From positions 1 through 62,383 of the forward strand of contig JAILIE010000079.1 in NCBI GenBank assembly GCA_024695415.1: a stretch of 62,383 nt of DNA. Direction: 5' to 3'. The position numbers were made by a program, and so were the translations under genes. Shown one piece after another: positions 7,134-15,450 of this stretch (position 1 is its first letter; each line of letters opens with the position of its first letter). This DNA comes from Clostridiales bacterium (lineage in GTDB: Bacteria > Bacillota > Clostridia > Christensenellales > Aristaeellaceae). Under the pieces are notes generated by a model. That model was not told the DNA's origin and did no database searches. It saw nothing but the letters and a program-made list of their open reading frames with translations.

Positions 7134-9149
7134 ATGAAAAAATGGATGTGTTTCCTGCTGGCGCTGTGCCTGTTCCTCTGCGGAGCGGCCGCGGCGGAGG
7201 AAAAAGAAGCTTCCGTCCTGATTCACCTGCCCGTCCTTGGGGAGGATTCCGCCAGTCCCACCGGCCGTGTCACCACCTGGAGCTGCGTGTATTTCGGTTC
7301 CTATCCCTCCGCGGAGGTGGTGGACAGCACCTGGAACGCGGTGGACGACTATGCCCTGCGGGAAGGCGACCTGATCCGGGACGACGACCTGTTTGTCCGG
7401 CTGGAAACCGCGCCCTGGCAGGATAATACCCTGGAAATAGACGGCGCCTCCTACATCCGCGTCGGACTGGACAGAGCGCCTTCATCCGGCGGCGTCCGGG
7501 AGCAGCACTATAACTGGGACTATTCCCGTCCCTGGCACTATTTCCGGATCCAGCCACTCCGCTGGCGCGTGCTGGATATCCGGGACGACCGGGTGCTCCT
7601 GCTGGCGGACCGGATGCCGGACAGTCTCCCGTTCCACGTCGCGGACGAGGACGTTACCTGGGAAAACAGCACCCTGCGTTCCTGGCTGAACGGCTACGGC
7701 GCCGATGCCAACAAACAGGGCACCGACTATACGGGCACAGGCTTTATCGACCGCGCCTTTACCGCCGCGGAACAGGAAGCGATCCTGCCCGCGGACTGCC
7801 GGAACCTCGCGAACCGCGACTACGGCACGTCCAGCGGCGGGGATACGTCCGACCGCGTCTTCATTCTTTCCAATGAAGAGGTTTTCGAGGGGGAGAATGC
7901 CGGCCGCTACGGCTTTGATCCCGGCCGGGACTGGGACGATCCGGCCAAGCGTTTTACCTCCACCCTGTACGCCAAATGCATGGGCGCCTGGTGGTCGCCG
8001 GTGGACGCCTATGCCGGAAACTCCTTCTGGTTTATGCGGACCAACGGCTATACGCCGCGGAGCGTCACCTATATCTGCGACTTCGGGTTCATCTACAGCA
8101 AGGGCACCCTGGTCACCTGCGGCGATGCGGGTGTGCTTCCCGCGATGTGGGTGAACACCGGCCGGGCTGACCTCGTGTCCGCGGGGGAAACCAGTTCCTC
8201 GGAAATCATCCGCGGCGCGGACGGGAACGAAACCGCTTTCCCCGTCCCGGACATCTCCAGCCCGGTCATAGCCGCGGATGAAACGATGCCCGGCGGAATG
8301 GCAACGATCTGGAACGCGGTCGCCTTCGGCCATTATCCGCAGACGGAAATCCTGCAGGCGGCTTCCCCGCTCTCCGGGGCGGACGCGGAGATCGACCCGG
8401 ACCTGTTCCGGCGCCTGGAAACGGCGGCGGGCGGGGAAGATGAGGTTCTCCTTGAAAATCTCCGCTATGTCCGGCTCGACGGGCGCTGGTTCCGCTGTGA
8501 TCCGATCATCTGGCGGGTGCTGGAGGTGTCGGACGGAACGGCCCTGCTCATGGCGGACAAATGCCTGGACAGTGTTCCCTGGAACGCCGAATACCGGGAT
8601 GTTTTCTGGGAAGAATCGGACCTGCGTTCCTGGCTGAACGGTACCGCCGGCGCTGACAGCCCTGCTTACGGCGTGCGTTCCTTCGCGGAAACTGCGTTCA
8701 CGTCGGACGAACTCAGCGCCATTATGCTCTCCGCGGTACCCAACGCCAGCAACTATTACTTCGGCACCGCCTGCGGCTCCGGCACCCGCGACCGGGTATT
8801 CATTCTTTCCGAGGAGGAAGTATTCTGTTCGGAAAAAGCGGAGAGATACGGTTTCCGGCCCAGCGACGCCGTCGCGGATCCCGGCCGGCGGCTGAAGCCC
8901 ACCGCTTACGCCGCGGCCCGCGGCGCCTGGCAGGCGGACGGCGCTGAAACGTCCGGTATCGGCTTCTGGTTCCTCCGCACGAACGGCTATACCCGGGACA
9001 ATGTGGTCTATGTCGGTGAAATGGGCTACCTGTACAACCGGGGCATTCCGGTCACCTGCATGGACGCGGGCATCGTTCCGGCGATCCGGATCCGGCTGGG
9101 CGCCGCGCCGGTAACGCGCGTGGAGGATATCTCCTCCCGCCCGGAATAA
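7134..9149 (+). CDS. Secreted protein with two DUF6273-like domains
   Basis: A 671-residue exported protein. Residues 1-21 form a signal peptide ending GAAAAEE. Two homologous units follow, about residues 45-345 and 380-660. Each has a FGxYP opening, WRVLD/E plus a following LLxADxxxD strand, a W..S.LRSWLNG segment, DRVFILS.EEVF, and a FW(F)xRTNGYT...VTC.DAGxxPAxx ending, which is the DUF6273 pattern. The start has AAAGGAG 9 nt upstream. No catalytic motif is evident; proteins of this kind in clostridia are extracellular and unstudied. It stands alone, convergent with rsgA across a shared terminator. Confidence 0.82.
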   Translation: MKKWMCFLLALCLFLCGAAAAEEKEASVLIHLPVLGEDSASPTGRVTTWSCVYFGSYPSAEVVDSTWNAVDDYALREGDLIRDDDLFVRLETAPWQDNTLEIDGASYIRVGLDRAPSSGGVREQHYNWDYSRPWHYFRIQPLRWRVLDIRDDRVLLLADRMPDSLPFHVADEDVTWENSTLRSWLNGYGADANKQGTDYTGTGFIDRAFTAAEQEAILPADCRNLANRDYGTSSGGDTSDRVFILSNEEVFEGENAGRYGFDPGRDWDDPAKRFTSTLYAKCMGAWWSPVDAYAGNSFWFMRTNGYTPRSVTYICDFGFIYSKGTLVTCGDAGVLPAMWVNTGRADLVSAGETSSSEIIRGADGNETAFPVPDISSPVIAADETMPGGMATIWNAVAFGHYPQTEILQAASPLSGADAEIDPDLFRRLETAAGGEDEVLLENLRYVRLDGRWFRCDPIIWRVLEVSDGTALLMADKCLDSVPWNAEYRDVFWEESDLRSWLNGTAGADSPAYGVRSFAETAFTSDELSAIMLSAVPNASNYYFGTACGSGTRDRVFILSEEEVFCSEKAERYGFRPSDAVADPGRRLKPTAYAAARGAWQADGAETSGIGFWFLRTNGYTRDNVVYVGEMGYLYNRGIPVTCMDAGIVPAIRIRLGAAPVTRVEDISSRPE

Positions 9150-9166
9150 CAATACGCCCTGACTGA

Positions 9167-9200
9167 AAAGGACCTGCGGTCTCCATGGCCGCAGGTCTTT
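9167..9200. terminator. Bidirectional terminator between the DUF6273 gene and rsgA
   Basis: A 9-bp perfect stem GACCTGCGG / CCGCAGGTC with a 9-nt loop, flanked by A residues on the left and T residues on the right, so it can act on both converging genes. Confidence 0.75.
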
Positions 9201-9207
9201 CTGTTGT

Positions 9208-10185
9208 TTATTTTTTCCGGGGAATCTTTCGCCGTTCCATGGCAATCTTCATCATCCGCTCGTTTTTCCGGACGCTGCTCCGCCGGTTCTCTTCCTCCAG
9301 GCGGCTGTACATCCTCCAGCGCTCCGGCGTCAGCGACCCGTCCTCCAGCGCCCGGCGGACCGCGCATCCCGGTTCGTTCCGGTGGGTGCAGTCGGAGAAG
9401 GCGCACCGGCTGACCAGGTCCGCGATGTCGGCGAATGTGCCGGCAATCCCTTCCCCGGCGTCGATCACGCCCAGTTCCCGCAGGCCGGGAGTATCAATCA
9501 GGGAAACGCCGTCCACCTCGATCAGTTCCCTGTGGGTGGTGGTGTGCCTGCCTTTGGAGTCCTCCTCACGGATTTCGCCGGTCCGCATGATCTCCTGTCC
9601 CGCCAGCGTGTTGATCAGGGTGGATTTTCCCGCGCCGGAGGAGCCGAGGAGCGCGATCGTCACGCCGGGCCGGAAGTATTCCCGCAGGCGTTCCAGGCCG
9701 AAACCGGTCCGGGAGCTGATCACGATCGTCTTCAGGTCCCCGCTCAGGGCGGCCGCTTTCGCTTCCATTTCCCCGGGATCCGGGCAAAGGTCCGCCTTGG
9801 TCAGCACAGCGACCGGGACAGCCCCTCCGGATACCGCCATGGCGGCGTAGCGCGCGATCCGGCCCGTGCTGAAATCACGGTTCAGGGATGTGATGATAAA
9901 CACATAGTCGATGTTGGCAATCAGCGGCTGCACCTGCAGGGTCTTGGCAAACCCGTCCGCGTGGCCGCTGCGGTCCGGGCGGCAGAAAACAGTTTTCCGC
10001 GGCAGGATCTCCCGGATCAGGCTGTCGCCGTACGGGTTCTCCGTAATGTTCACATAATCGCCGACCACGGGGTATTCCTCCCGGAATCGCAGGTTTCCGG
10101 TCAGGACGCAGTAGGTCTCTTCCTCCCCGCTCCGGACCAGGTAACGGTCCCTGTGGACCTGTATGACACGGCAGTTGTTATTCAA
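9208..10185 (-). CDS. rsgA: Ribosome small-subunit-dependent GTPase A
   Basis: Circularly permuted GTPase that helps mature and check the 30S ribosomal subunit. Order of motifs: N-terminal OB fold, TKAD (G4), the P-loop GSSGAGKST (G1), the switch region and DTPGLREL (G3), then a C-terminal zinc domain with Cys/His ligands in CAFSDCTHRNEPGC. I choose a TTG start at 10185 (325 residues, usual is 290-350) because the OB fold begins there and a GAAAGGGGG site lies 11 nt upstream; the longer open frame would run back into the methyltransferase gene. The gap to that gene is 20 nt, so they are probably co-transcribed. Confidence 0.93.
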   Translation of the reverse strand: MNNNCRVIQVHRDRYLVRSGEEETYCVLTGNLRFREEYPVVGDYVNITENPYGDSLIREILPRKTVFCRPDRSGHADGFAKTLQVQPLIANIDYVFIITSLNRDFSTGRIARYAAMAVSGGAVPVAVLTKADLCPDPGEMEAKAAALSGDLKTIVISSRTGFGLERLREYFRPGVTIALLGSSGAGKSTLINTLAGQEIMRTGEIREEDSKGRHTTTHRELIEVDGVSLIDTPGLRELGVIDAGEGIAGTFADIADLVSRCAFSDCTHRNEPGCAVRRALEDGSLTPERWRMYSRLEEENRRSSVRKNERMMKIAMERRKIPRKK

Positions 10186-10205
10186 TCCTCTGTTTTCCCC
10201 CTTTC

Positions 10206-11009
10206 TCACTTCCGCACCTGTTTGCGGTAGCGGTATGTCATCCGGCCGAAGGTGCCGGTATAGGCCAGTTCCTCCCATCCGTCCGCCAGCAGCTGTTCGT
10301 TCCGTCCGGTCTCCCGGCGCTGGTCTCCGGGCACGTCCAGCAGCCATCCGCCGGGCCGGGTCACACGGGTCAGCTCGTCCACTTCCTCCCGGAAGCGGTC
10401 GCCGACCACATGCCCGCTCATCGTGACGTCAAAGCTGTTGTCCGGAAAAGGCAGGCTGTCGCACAGCCCGTCGCACACCCGCATATTGCGGATTCCCTTC
10501 CGGGCGATTTCGTCGCGCATGAATTCGCGCAGGGCGTCCACCGGTTCGCTGGCCGCCACAAAAGCGGCGCGTTCCGCCGCCGCGAAGGCAAGCCTTCCGG
10601 TTCCGCTTCCCACATCCAGCACCGTCTTCCCTTCCAGGGCGCACAGCTCGTACAGGCGTTCCTTCCTCCAGCCGTAGATAAAGTCGCATTTCTCCGCCAT
10701 CACTTCCGGCGTAGTATAGATCACAAAGTCCTCAAACTGGCCGAGCACCCTGTTTTCCGCCTTCCGGACCTGCTCCGGCGCCATATGCGCCGGAGCCTGC
10801 GCGGCCAGCGTTTTCACTTTTTCCGCCATCTCCGGGCATTTGTGTTCAAACAGCCAGGCCGCCTTCGGGTTTGCCCTCAGCGCGGCGGCCATCGCCTGCT
10901 CCGTCTCCGGATCCATGTTCTCCAGCATCAGCCGGATCTGGAACCGTTCCATCCGCAGCATGCAGTCAAATGAATAGTCTTCCGTTTGAATCCATCCGAG
11001 AATTCCCAT
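10206..11009 (-). CDS. Class I SAM-dependent methyltransferase
   Basis: A 267-residue methyltransferase of unknown substrate. The SAM-binding motif I is LDVGSGTGRLAFAAAE and a later acidic post-motif (CDGLCDSLPFPDNSFDVTMS) fits the Methyltransf_11 group. The first 90 residues, before the Rossmann fold, are a helical region starting GWIQTEDYSFDCMLRMERF. I start it at 11009 because an AAAGGAGG site lies 5 nt upstream; an alternative ATG cluster at 11090 also has a GGGGGAGG site and would add 27 charged residues. It precedes rsgA by 20 nt on the same strand. It could act on a small molecule or RNA. Confidence 0.82.
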   Translation of the reverse strand: MGILGWIQTEDYSFDCMLRMERFQIRLMLENMDPETEQAMAAALRANPKAAWLFEHKCPEMAEKVKTLAAQAPAHMAPEQVRKAENRVLGQFEDFVIYTTPEVMAEKCDFIYGWRKERLYELCALEGKTVLDVGSGTGRLAFAAAERAAFVAASEPVDALREFMRDEIARKGIRNMRVCDGLCDSLPFPDNSFDVTMSGHVVGDRFREEVDELTRVTRPGGWLLDVPGDQRRETGRNEQLLADGWEELAYTGTFGRMTYRYRKQVRK

Positions 11010-11121
11010 AGGTTCCTCCTTTTTCAGGTCGTCTGTCGTTGGTTCTTTCCGTTCGGTTTTATGTGTGTTTTCGTTCGTTTTCATCATCATTCATCCTCCC
11101 CCTTTCCCGTTTCCAGGCACG

Positions 11122-11153
11122 AAAAAGCCGCTTATCCGACATGGATAAGCGGC
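11122..11153 (-). terminator. Terminator of the 34-codon gene
   Basis: Perfect 11-bp stem (GCCGCTTATCC / GGATAAGCGGC) with a 5-nt loop and a run of five T residues on the minus strand. It lies 25 nt past the stop of the short open frame at 11179-11283. Confidence 0.85.
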
Positions 11154-11178
11154 CGGTCAAGCCTGACAGGTACCGGGA

Positions 11179-11283
11179 TTACTCCGGTCTGCTCTTCGGA
11201 TGATCGGACACATAACCTGTGCGGATAATATTCGCGGTGTTCACCGCCGCTGCAAACTGTTCTTCATTCCTGACTGTCCGCAT
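11179..11283 (-). CDS. 34-residue peptide with its own promoter and terminator
   Basis: A very short open frame, ATG at 11283 with GGGAGG 8 nt upstream, TAA at 11179. The peptide begins MRTVRNEEQFAAAV and ends SDHPKSRPE. It is polar, has no cysteine, no membrane segment and no signal peptide. A TTGACG-17-TACACT promoter 35 nt ahead and a strong terminator 25 nt behind make it an isolated transcription unit of about 190 nt. I do not recognise the sequence. It could be a signalling peptide, a peptide-tag precursor or the coding part of a dual-function small RNA. The complete set of expression signals is the main reason to call it. Confidence 0.68.
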   Translation of the reverse strand: MRTVRNEEQFAAAVNTANIIRTGYVSDHPKSRPE

Positions 11284-11317
11284 ACGAAGAGCCTCCCTTC
11301 CTGTTGAAATCGGGATG

Positions 11318-11346
11318 AGTGTACTATAAACCTTCACGCCCGTCAA
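11318..11346 (-). promoter_or_regulatory. Promoter of the 34-codon gene
   Basis: On the minus strand TTGACG (11346-11341) and TACACT (11323-11318) are spaced by exactly 17 nt. Predicted transcription starts near 11311, giving a leader of about 28 nt. Confidence 0.75.
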
Positions 11347-11361
11347 GGGTGAATCGCGAAA

Positions 11362-11380
11362 ACCGGGCGGTTTGCCCGGT
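11362..11380 (-). terminator. Possible terminator at the end of the sugar-sensor cyclase gene
   Basis: A 7-bp GC-rich stem (ACCGGGC / GCCCGGT) with a 5-nt loop followed by TTTT on the minus strand. It touches the stop codon of the GGDEF gene and separates it from the short promoter downstream. The T run is short, so confidence is moderate. Confidence 0.5.
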
Positions 11381-13284
11381 CACGGGCGGGAGGGCGTCTG
11401 GCTGTCCCGGCCGTCTTTTCCGGCTTTGCGGACGCGCTTGTCCGCGTACAGCGCGCGATCCGACTCCGCCAGGATCGGGTCCAGCGGCAGGGGATCGCTG
11501 ACCGGGCAGGACGCCGCGCCGATGCTGGCGCGGATCCGGTAATCCTTCGGTCCGCAGGCTTCCCGCGCGGCGGCTTCGATCCGGTTCCGGATCTCTTCGG
11601 TATCCGGGATCGCTGAGCTGTCGCCCAGGATGGCGAAAGCGAACTCGTCGCCGCCGTACCGGGCGCAGATTCCTTTGTCCCCGGTCACCTGCTCCAGCGC
11701 TTTGGCCAGGCACTGGATAGCGTAGTCCCCTTCATAATGCCCGAAAACGTCGTTGATGGATTTCAGCCCGTCCATGTCCATGGCGTAAAGCGTCAGCGTT
11801 TTTCCCCGGGATTCCGGAAGCCGGATCCTGCGGTCCAGTTCCCGCAGGAATCCCCGCCGGTTGTACAGCCCGGTCAGGTAGTCATGCTCCGCCATCCGGA
11901 GAATGGCGTTGTTGGCTTCCGCAAGCCGCCGGTTGCCGATGACCGCGTTGAACGCGGCGGAAAGGAAAAGGGCTTCCTCCTCAAAGCGCTCCTGCTCCCG
12001 CATGCTCCAGGCCTGCAGGCCGGAAACGAGATAGCCCATGGTTTCCTCTTCGTTCTGCAGAAGCTGGACCATCAGGATCCGGATGGAGGGATCGCTCCGG
12101 ACGGTTGCCTCGTCGGTGACCGGCGATTCCTTCCAGCGGTACACGGTGCCGGGAAGGAACAGGCCGTGCCGGCTGTGCATCACACTCCGGGCCTGGCCCT
12201 TGTCTTTCTCGTTCAGGACGGCGGCAAAATAGAACGGGTTCGGCCAGCCGGAAAACAGCGCGGACAACTGCTTCGAAAGCCTGTCCAGCGAATTCATGCT
12301 CAGGGTCTTGCGGATGAAGTTTCCCATCGCCCGGATATGGCGTGTATACATCAGGTTGTCGATCTTCAGCTCTCCGCTTTTCTTGGTGGAGAGGAAGGAA
12401 TTGCCCTGTACGCACCCGCAGGATTCACGCCGGATAAAATCGAAGGGGACCGGCCACGTCTCGGTCCGGCCGGTATTCTCCTCCTGCCAGGAATCCATCC
12501 GGTCCAGCATCCGGCCGTACATATACGCGAAACCCGGCCGCGCGGTGGTAATGGCCGGCACATGGCTTTCTCCCTGCAGGATGCCGTCAAAGCCCGCCAC
12601 CCGGACCTGTTCCGGAACCCGGATATTCCTTTCGGACAGATAGATGGACACCGCGATCGCCATGGCGTCATTCGCGCAAAGGAAGGCTTCCGGCATGTTT
12701 CCGCCTGCCGCGAAGTAACCGTTCAGCGCCCGGTAGGTCGGTTCGTCCCAATATTCGCCGTAAATGACCTTGTCCTCCGGAAGGGAGCCTCCGTTCTCCT
12801 CCAGGATCTCCCGGCACAGGCGGATCCGGTCCTCCGAAAAAGAGTTCCCGCGGATGCCGGCCACCATGACGATGTCCCGGCATCTGTGGTCTTCCACCAT
12901 ATGGCGGACGACCTTTTCAAAGCCGTCCAGGTAGGAAAAGGCCAGGTTGATACAGCCTTTATACGCGCGTTCCAGCATGAAGACAGGCAGTTTTCTCCTC
13001 TGCGCGAGCCGGATAATACTCTGGTTGATCTCGTCTGAACGGATCATTTCCCCGAGCAGCAGGAAGCCCGCCAGGTTCGGGATGTCGAAAGCGGCCATGA
13101 ACTCACGGATGCTTTCCTCCCCCCGGGATTCCACGCCGCTCCGGTCAAACGCCACGCACATGGGCAGATAATTCCGCTGTTCCGTCACCTCAATCAGCTG
13201 GCTGAGGATGAGGTTCAGGTTCTCCACGTCCTCCCATGAGGCGCAGACGGCGACGATCCTGCGATTACCATCGCTTTGTTTCAT
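11380..13284 (-). CDS. LacI-type sugar-binding domain fused to diguanylate cyclase
   Basis: A 634-residue soluble protein expected to make cyclic di-GMP in response to a small ligand. Residues about 10-280 match the periplasmic-binding-like fold of LacI/GalR regulators (PEAFLCANDAMAIAV, VRVAGFDGI), but there is no N-terminal DNA-binding helix-turn-helix and no signal peptide, so it senses in the cytoplasm. A middle region (about 300-455) of unclear fold links it to a C-terminal GGDEF domain beginning LTGLYNRRGFL with an intact active site RYGGDEFAFA. The ATG at 13284 is preferred since the AAGGA site is too close to the ATG at 13293. It stands alone on its strand. The likely input is a sugar, given nearby glycosidases, but this is inference. 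Confidence 0.87.
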   Translation of the reverse strand: MKQSDGNRRIVAVCASWEDVENLNLILSQLIEVTEQRNYLPMCVAFDRSGVESRGEESIREFMAAFDIPNLAGFLLLGEMIRSDEINQSIIRLAQRRKLPVFMLERAYKGCINLAFSYLDGFEKVVRHMVEDHRCRDIVMVAGIRGNSFSEDRIRLCREILEENGGSLPEDKVIYGEYWDEPTYRALNGYFAAGGNMPEAFLCANDAMAIAVSIYLSERNIRVPEQVRVAGFDGILQGESHVPAITTARPGFAYMYGRMLDRMDSWQEENTGRTETWPVPFDFIRRESCGCVQGNSFLSTKKSGELKIDNLMYTRHIRAMGNFIRKTLSMNSLDRLSKQLSALFSGWPNPFYFAAVLNEKDKGQARSVMHSRHGLFLPGTVYRWKESPVTDEATVRSDPSIRILMVQLLQNEEETMGYLVSGLQAWSMREQERFEEEALFLSAAFNAVIGNRRLAEANNAILRMAEHDYLTGLYNRRGFLRELDRRIRLPESRGKTLTLYAMDMDGLKSINDVFGHYEGDYAIQCLAKALEQVTGDKGICARYGGDEFAFAILGDSSAIPDTEEIRNRIEAAAREACGPKDYRIRASIGAASCPVSDPLPLDPILAESDRALYADKRVRKAGKDGRDSQTPSRP

Positions 13285-13536
13285 ACAGTCCATATTCCTT
13301 CCGCGCCGGTTTTCCCCGGCGTAATCCGTATAAGAACTCGATCACAATTCCTTTGGTACATCATACCGCAAAAAAACGGCCGTGGGAAGAAAAATCTGGC
13401 AGAAAGGATTTTTAATCTGATTCTCATGATTATTTCATCGCTTTTTCAGGACAGGCGGAATGGATTGTGCTACGATACACCTGCCGCCGGAGAAGCGGCA
13501 GGAAAGTGAACCCGGAAAGCGGAGGAGGAGAAGAAT

Positions 13537-13845
13537 ATGAAAACGGTTATGTCCATCATTGCCGGCCTGGTCATCGGATATTTTGCCTACCAGTACTTTA
13601 TCAGCAATTCCAAAGGAAAGCTGAACGGACGGCTGCACAAAAGCGTCCGGGACAAGAAGCTGGCGGGCGTGTGCGGCGGACTCGCGGAGTACCTGGGTGT
13701 TGACCCGACCATCGTCCGCCTGGCGTGGGCGGCGCTGATCTTCGGATGGGGCACCGGCGTGCTGGCCTACATCGTCTGCGCCATCGTGCTGCCGGAGGGA
13801 CAGGAACCCGCCCGGAACGACGGCGAGACGGTTCAGGCTGAATAA
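13537..13845 (+). CDS. PspC-domain membrane protein
   Basis: A 102-residue protein with an N-terminal membrane segment (about 5-23) and a PspC domain at 30-92: the sequence LAGVCGGLAEYLGVDPTIVRL is broken here as LAGVCGG and AEYLGVDPTIVRL, followed by a second membrane helix ending VLPEG. PspC proteins belong to envelope-stress responses in bacteria. The start has GGAGGAGGAG just upstream. No pspA-like gene is next to it. In the 242-nt gap before it I see a weak -10 (TACGAT near 13470) but no convincing -35. Confidence 0.88.
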   Translation: MKTVMSIIAGLVIGYFAYQYFISNSKGKLNGRLHKSVRDKKLAGVCGGLAEYLGVDPTIVRLAWAALIFGWGTGVLAYIVCAIVLPEGQEPARNDGETVQAE

Positions 13846-13873
13846 CGGAACCGCCCGGTTCCGGCTGAATCAT

Positions 13874-13904
13874 GGGAAGGACGCGTGCCTTCCCTTTTTC
13901 TTTT
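13874..13904 (+). terminator. Terminator after the PspC gene
   Basis: Stem GGGAAGG / CCTTCCC with a 7-nt loop followed by TTTTTCTTTT, 28 nt past the PspC stop and just ahead of the TATAAT (13918-13923) serving the next operon. Confidence 0.85.
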
Positions 13905-13917
13905 ATGCCCGTTGTGG

Positions 13918-13923
13918 TATAAT
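13918..13923 (+). promoter_or_regulatory. Probable -10 box for the DUF5058-M20 peptidase operon
   Basis: TATAAT 31 nt before the first start of the three-gene operon. The -35 region is a T-rich stretch without a clear TTGACA match, so the promoter is incomplete by eye. Confidence 0.5.
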
Positions 13924-13953
13924 CCGCTCAGTCTGATCAATGGAGGGATGAAT

Positions 13954-14745
13954 ATGGACAGCGGTGTCCTGAACCGTCTGAACGGCGGAGCGATCTGGCT
14001 GGTATGCGGAACGATCGTCGCCTTCATCGCGGTGGTCTGTGTGGTGTTCATGGTTCGCGCGTGGCGCGCCGGAAAGGCGCTGGGCATGGACCCGGTCAAA
14101 ATGCGCCGGGCCGTCACTTCCAGCGCGACCTTTTCAATCCTGCCCAGCCTGGGCATTCTCCTGGGGGTTCTCGCCCTGAGCGGCAGCCTCGGAACGCCGT
14201 GGCCCTGGCTGCGCCTGAGCGTCATCGGCGCGCTGCACTATGAAACGGTGGTTGCGGAAGGCGCCGCGGAACAGGTCGGAGTCAAGCTGGGGACGGAGTC
14301 CATGACCGTGGAAGCGTTCGCGACCATCGCCCTGCTGATGAGCGCGTGCATCGTCGGGGGCATGATCCTGGCTGTCTTCTTCAACAAGCGGTATCTCCGC
14401 AAACTGCAGGGCCGGAATCCCGCGGCGTCCGGAAAGTCCTCCGGCGGCTTCGGGGACAGGGCGATGATCGCGATGTTCATCGGACTGGTCAGCGCCTACA
14501 TCGGCAGCTATATCGGCGGTTTTGTCTCGCAGAAACCCTCCCCGGACGCCGCCGGGGAATATGTAAGCGCCCGCTTCTCCTTCCTGGGGGACTGGACGCC
14601 GCTGGTGGCGGTTGCCGCTTCCGCGGCCGCCATGGGGGTTTTCATCTGGCTGAAGGAAAAGAAGGGCCTCGACTGGGTGGAGAACTTTGCCGTCGCGGGC
14701 AGCATGCTGGTGGGCATGGCCGCGGCCGTGCTGGTCCGGCTGTGA
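13954..14745 (+). CDS. DUF5058-family membrane protein
   Basis: A 263-residue integral membrane protein with about six hydrophobic segments. The opening (LNRLNGGAIWLVCGTIV), the HYETVVAEGAAEQ-type segment after the third helix, and the overall length match the DUF5058 family, which in clostridia typically sits beside a second membrane protein and an M20-type peptidase. The ATG at 13954 is chosen because GGAGG lies 7 nt upstream; longer frames would place the site inside the gene. The next gene starts 15 nt after its stop. The family has no proven function; a two-component transporter for a peptide or amino acid derivative is a reasonable guess. Confidence 0.8.
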   Translation: MDSGVLNRLNGGAIWLVCGTIVAFIAVVCVVFMVRAWRAGKALGMDPVKMRRAVTSSATFSILPSLGILLGVLALSGSLGTPWPWLRLSVIGALHYETVVAEGAAEQVGVKLGTESMTVEAFATIALLMSACIVGGMILAVFFNKRYLRKLQGRNPAASGKSSGGFGDRAMIAMFIGLVSAYIGSYIGGFVSQKPSPDAAGEYVSARFSFLGDWTPLVAVAASAAAMGVFIWLKEKKGLDWVENFAVAGSMLVGMAAAVLVRL

Positions 14746-14760
14746 GGGGAGGTGCGGAAG

Positions 14761-15450
14761 ATGACGAATCGTGAAAAGAACTTTTCCTATGACGCGTATC
14801 TGAACCGGACGCACTTCCTGGGCCGGATCGTATCCGTCCTCGCGCTGATCATGCTGCTCGGCGCGCCTTTCGTGATCGGCGGCGTCCTCGGCGCCATGCC
14901 GGACCTGGCCGCCGCGGGCCGCGGTTTCCTGGCTGTCGGCCTGATCTGGGCCGCTTCCAGCGTCGTGGAATACCTGGTCTATACGCCCATGCTCGGCGCG
15001 GGCGGCAGCTATCTCGCCTTTATCACCGGCAACCTGATCAATATGAAGATCCCCTGCGCGATGAACGCGCGTGAGCTGACCGGCGCGAAGAGCGGCACCG
15101 CGGAGAACGAGGTGATTTCCACCCTGTCCATCGCGACGTCCTCCCTGGTGACCATCCTGGTGCTCGCCCTGGGGGTGCTGCTGATGATCCCGCTGCAGCC
15201 GGTGCTCCGGGCGCCTGCCCTGCAGCCGGCTTTCGCCAGCGTGGTTCCCGCGCTTTTCGGCGCGATGGCCTGCCAGTATTACCGCAAGGATCCCAAGCTG
15301 GCTGTGGTCCCGCTGTGCGCGATGTCGTTGCTGTTTATCCTGGTGCCTTCCCTCATTTCCTCCACCAGCATGATGATCATCCCCAGCGGGGCGATCGCGA
15401 TCGGGCTGGCTTACGCCGGGTGGCGGAAAACCCGGAAGGAGGAAGGCTGA
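14761..15450 (+). CDS. Membrane protein partner of the DUF5058 protein
   Basis: A 229-residue membrane protein with six or so helices (about 23-45, 55-75, 80-98, 120-148, 160-180, 185-215). Start at ATG 14761 with GGGGAGG 8 nt upstream. Its stop overlaps the start of the M20 peptidase (TGATG), so the two are translationally coupled. The helical loops include NLINMKIPCAMNARELTGA, suggesting a channel or transporter re-entrant region. It is probably the second half of a two-subunit membrane complex with the DUF5058 protein. I do not know its substrate. Confidence 0.75.
   Translation: MTNREKNFSYDAYLNRTHFLGRIVSVLALIMLLGAPFVIGGVLGAMPDLAAAGRGFLAVGLIWAASSVVEYLVYTPMLGAGGSYLAFITGNLINMKIPCAMNARELTGAKSGTAENEVISTLSIATSSLVTILVLALGVLLMIPLQPVLRAPALQPAFASVVPALFGAMACQYYRKDPKLAVVPLCAMSLLFILVPSLISSTSMMIIPSGAIAIGLAYAGWRKTRKEEG

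Noticed and set aside
13430-13460. Possible Fur-like box before the PspC gene
   Set aside because: TGATTCTCATGATTAT is AT-rich and vaguely palindromic but too far from a Fur consensus to support a call.
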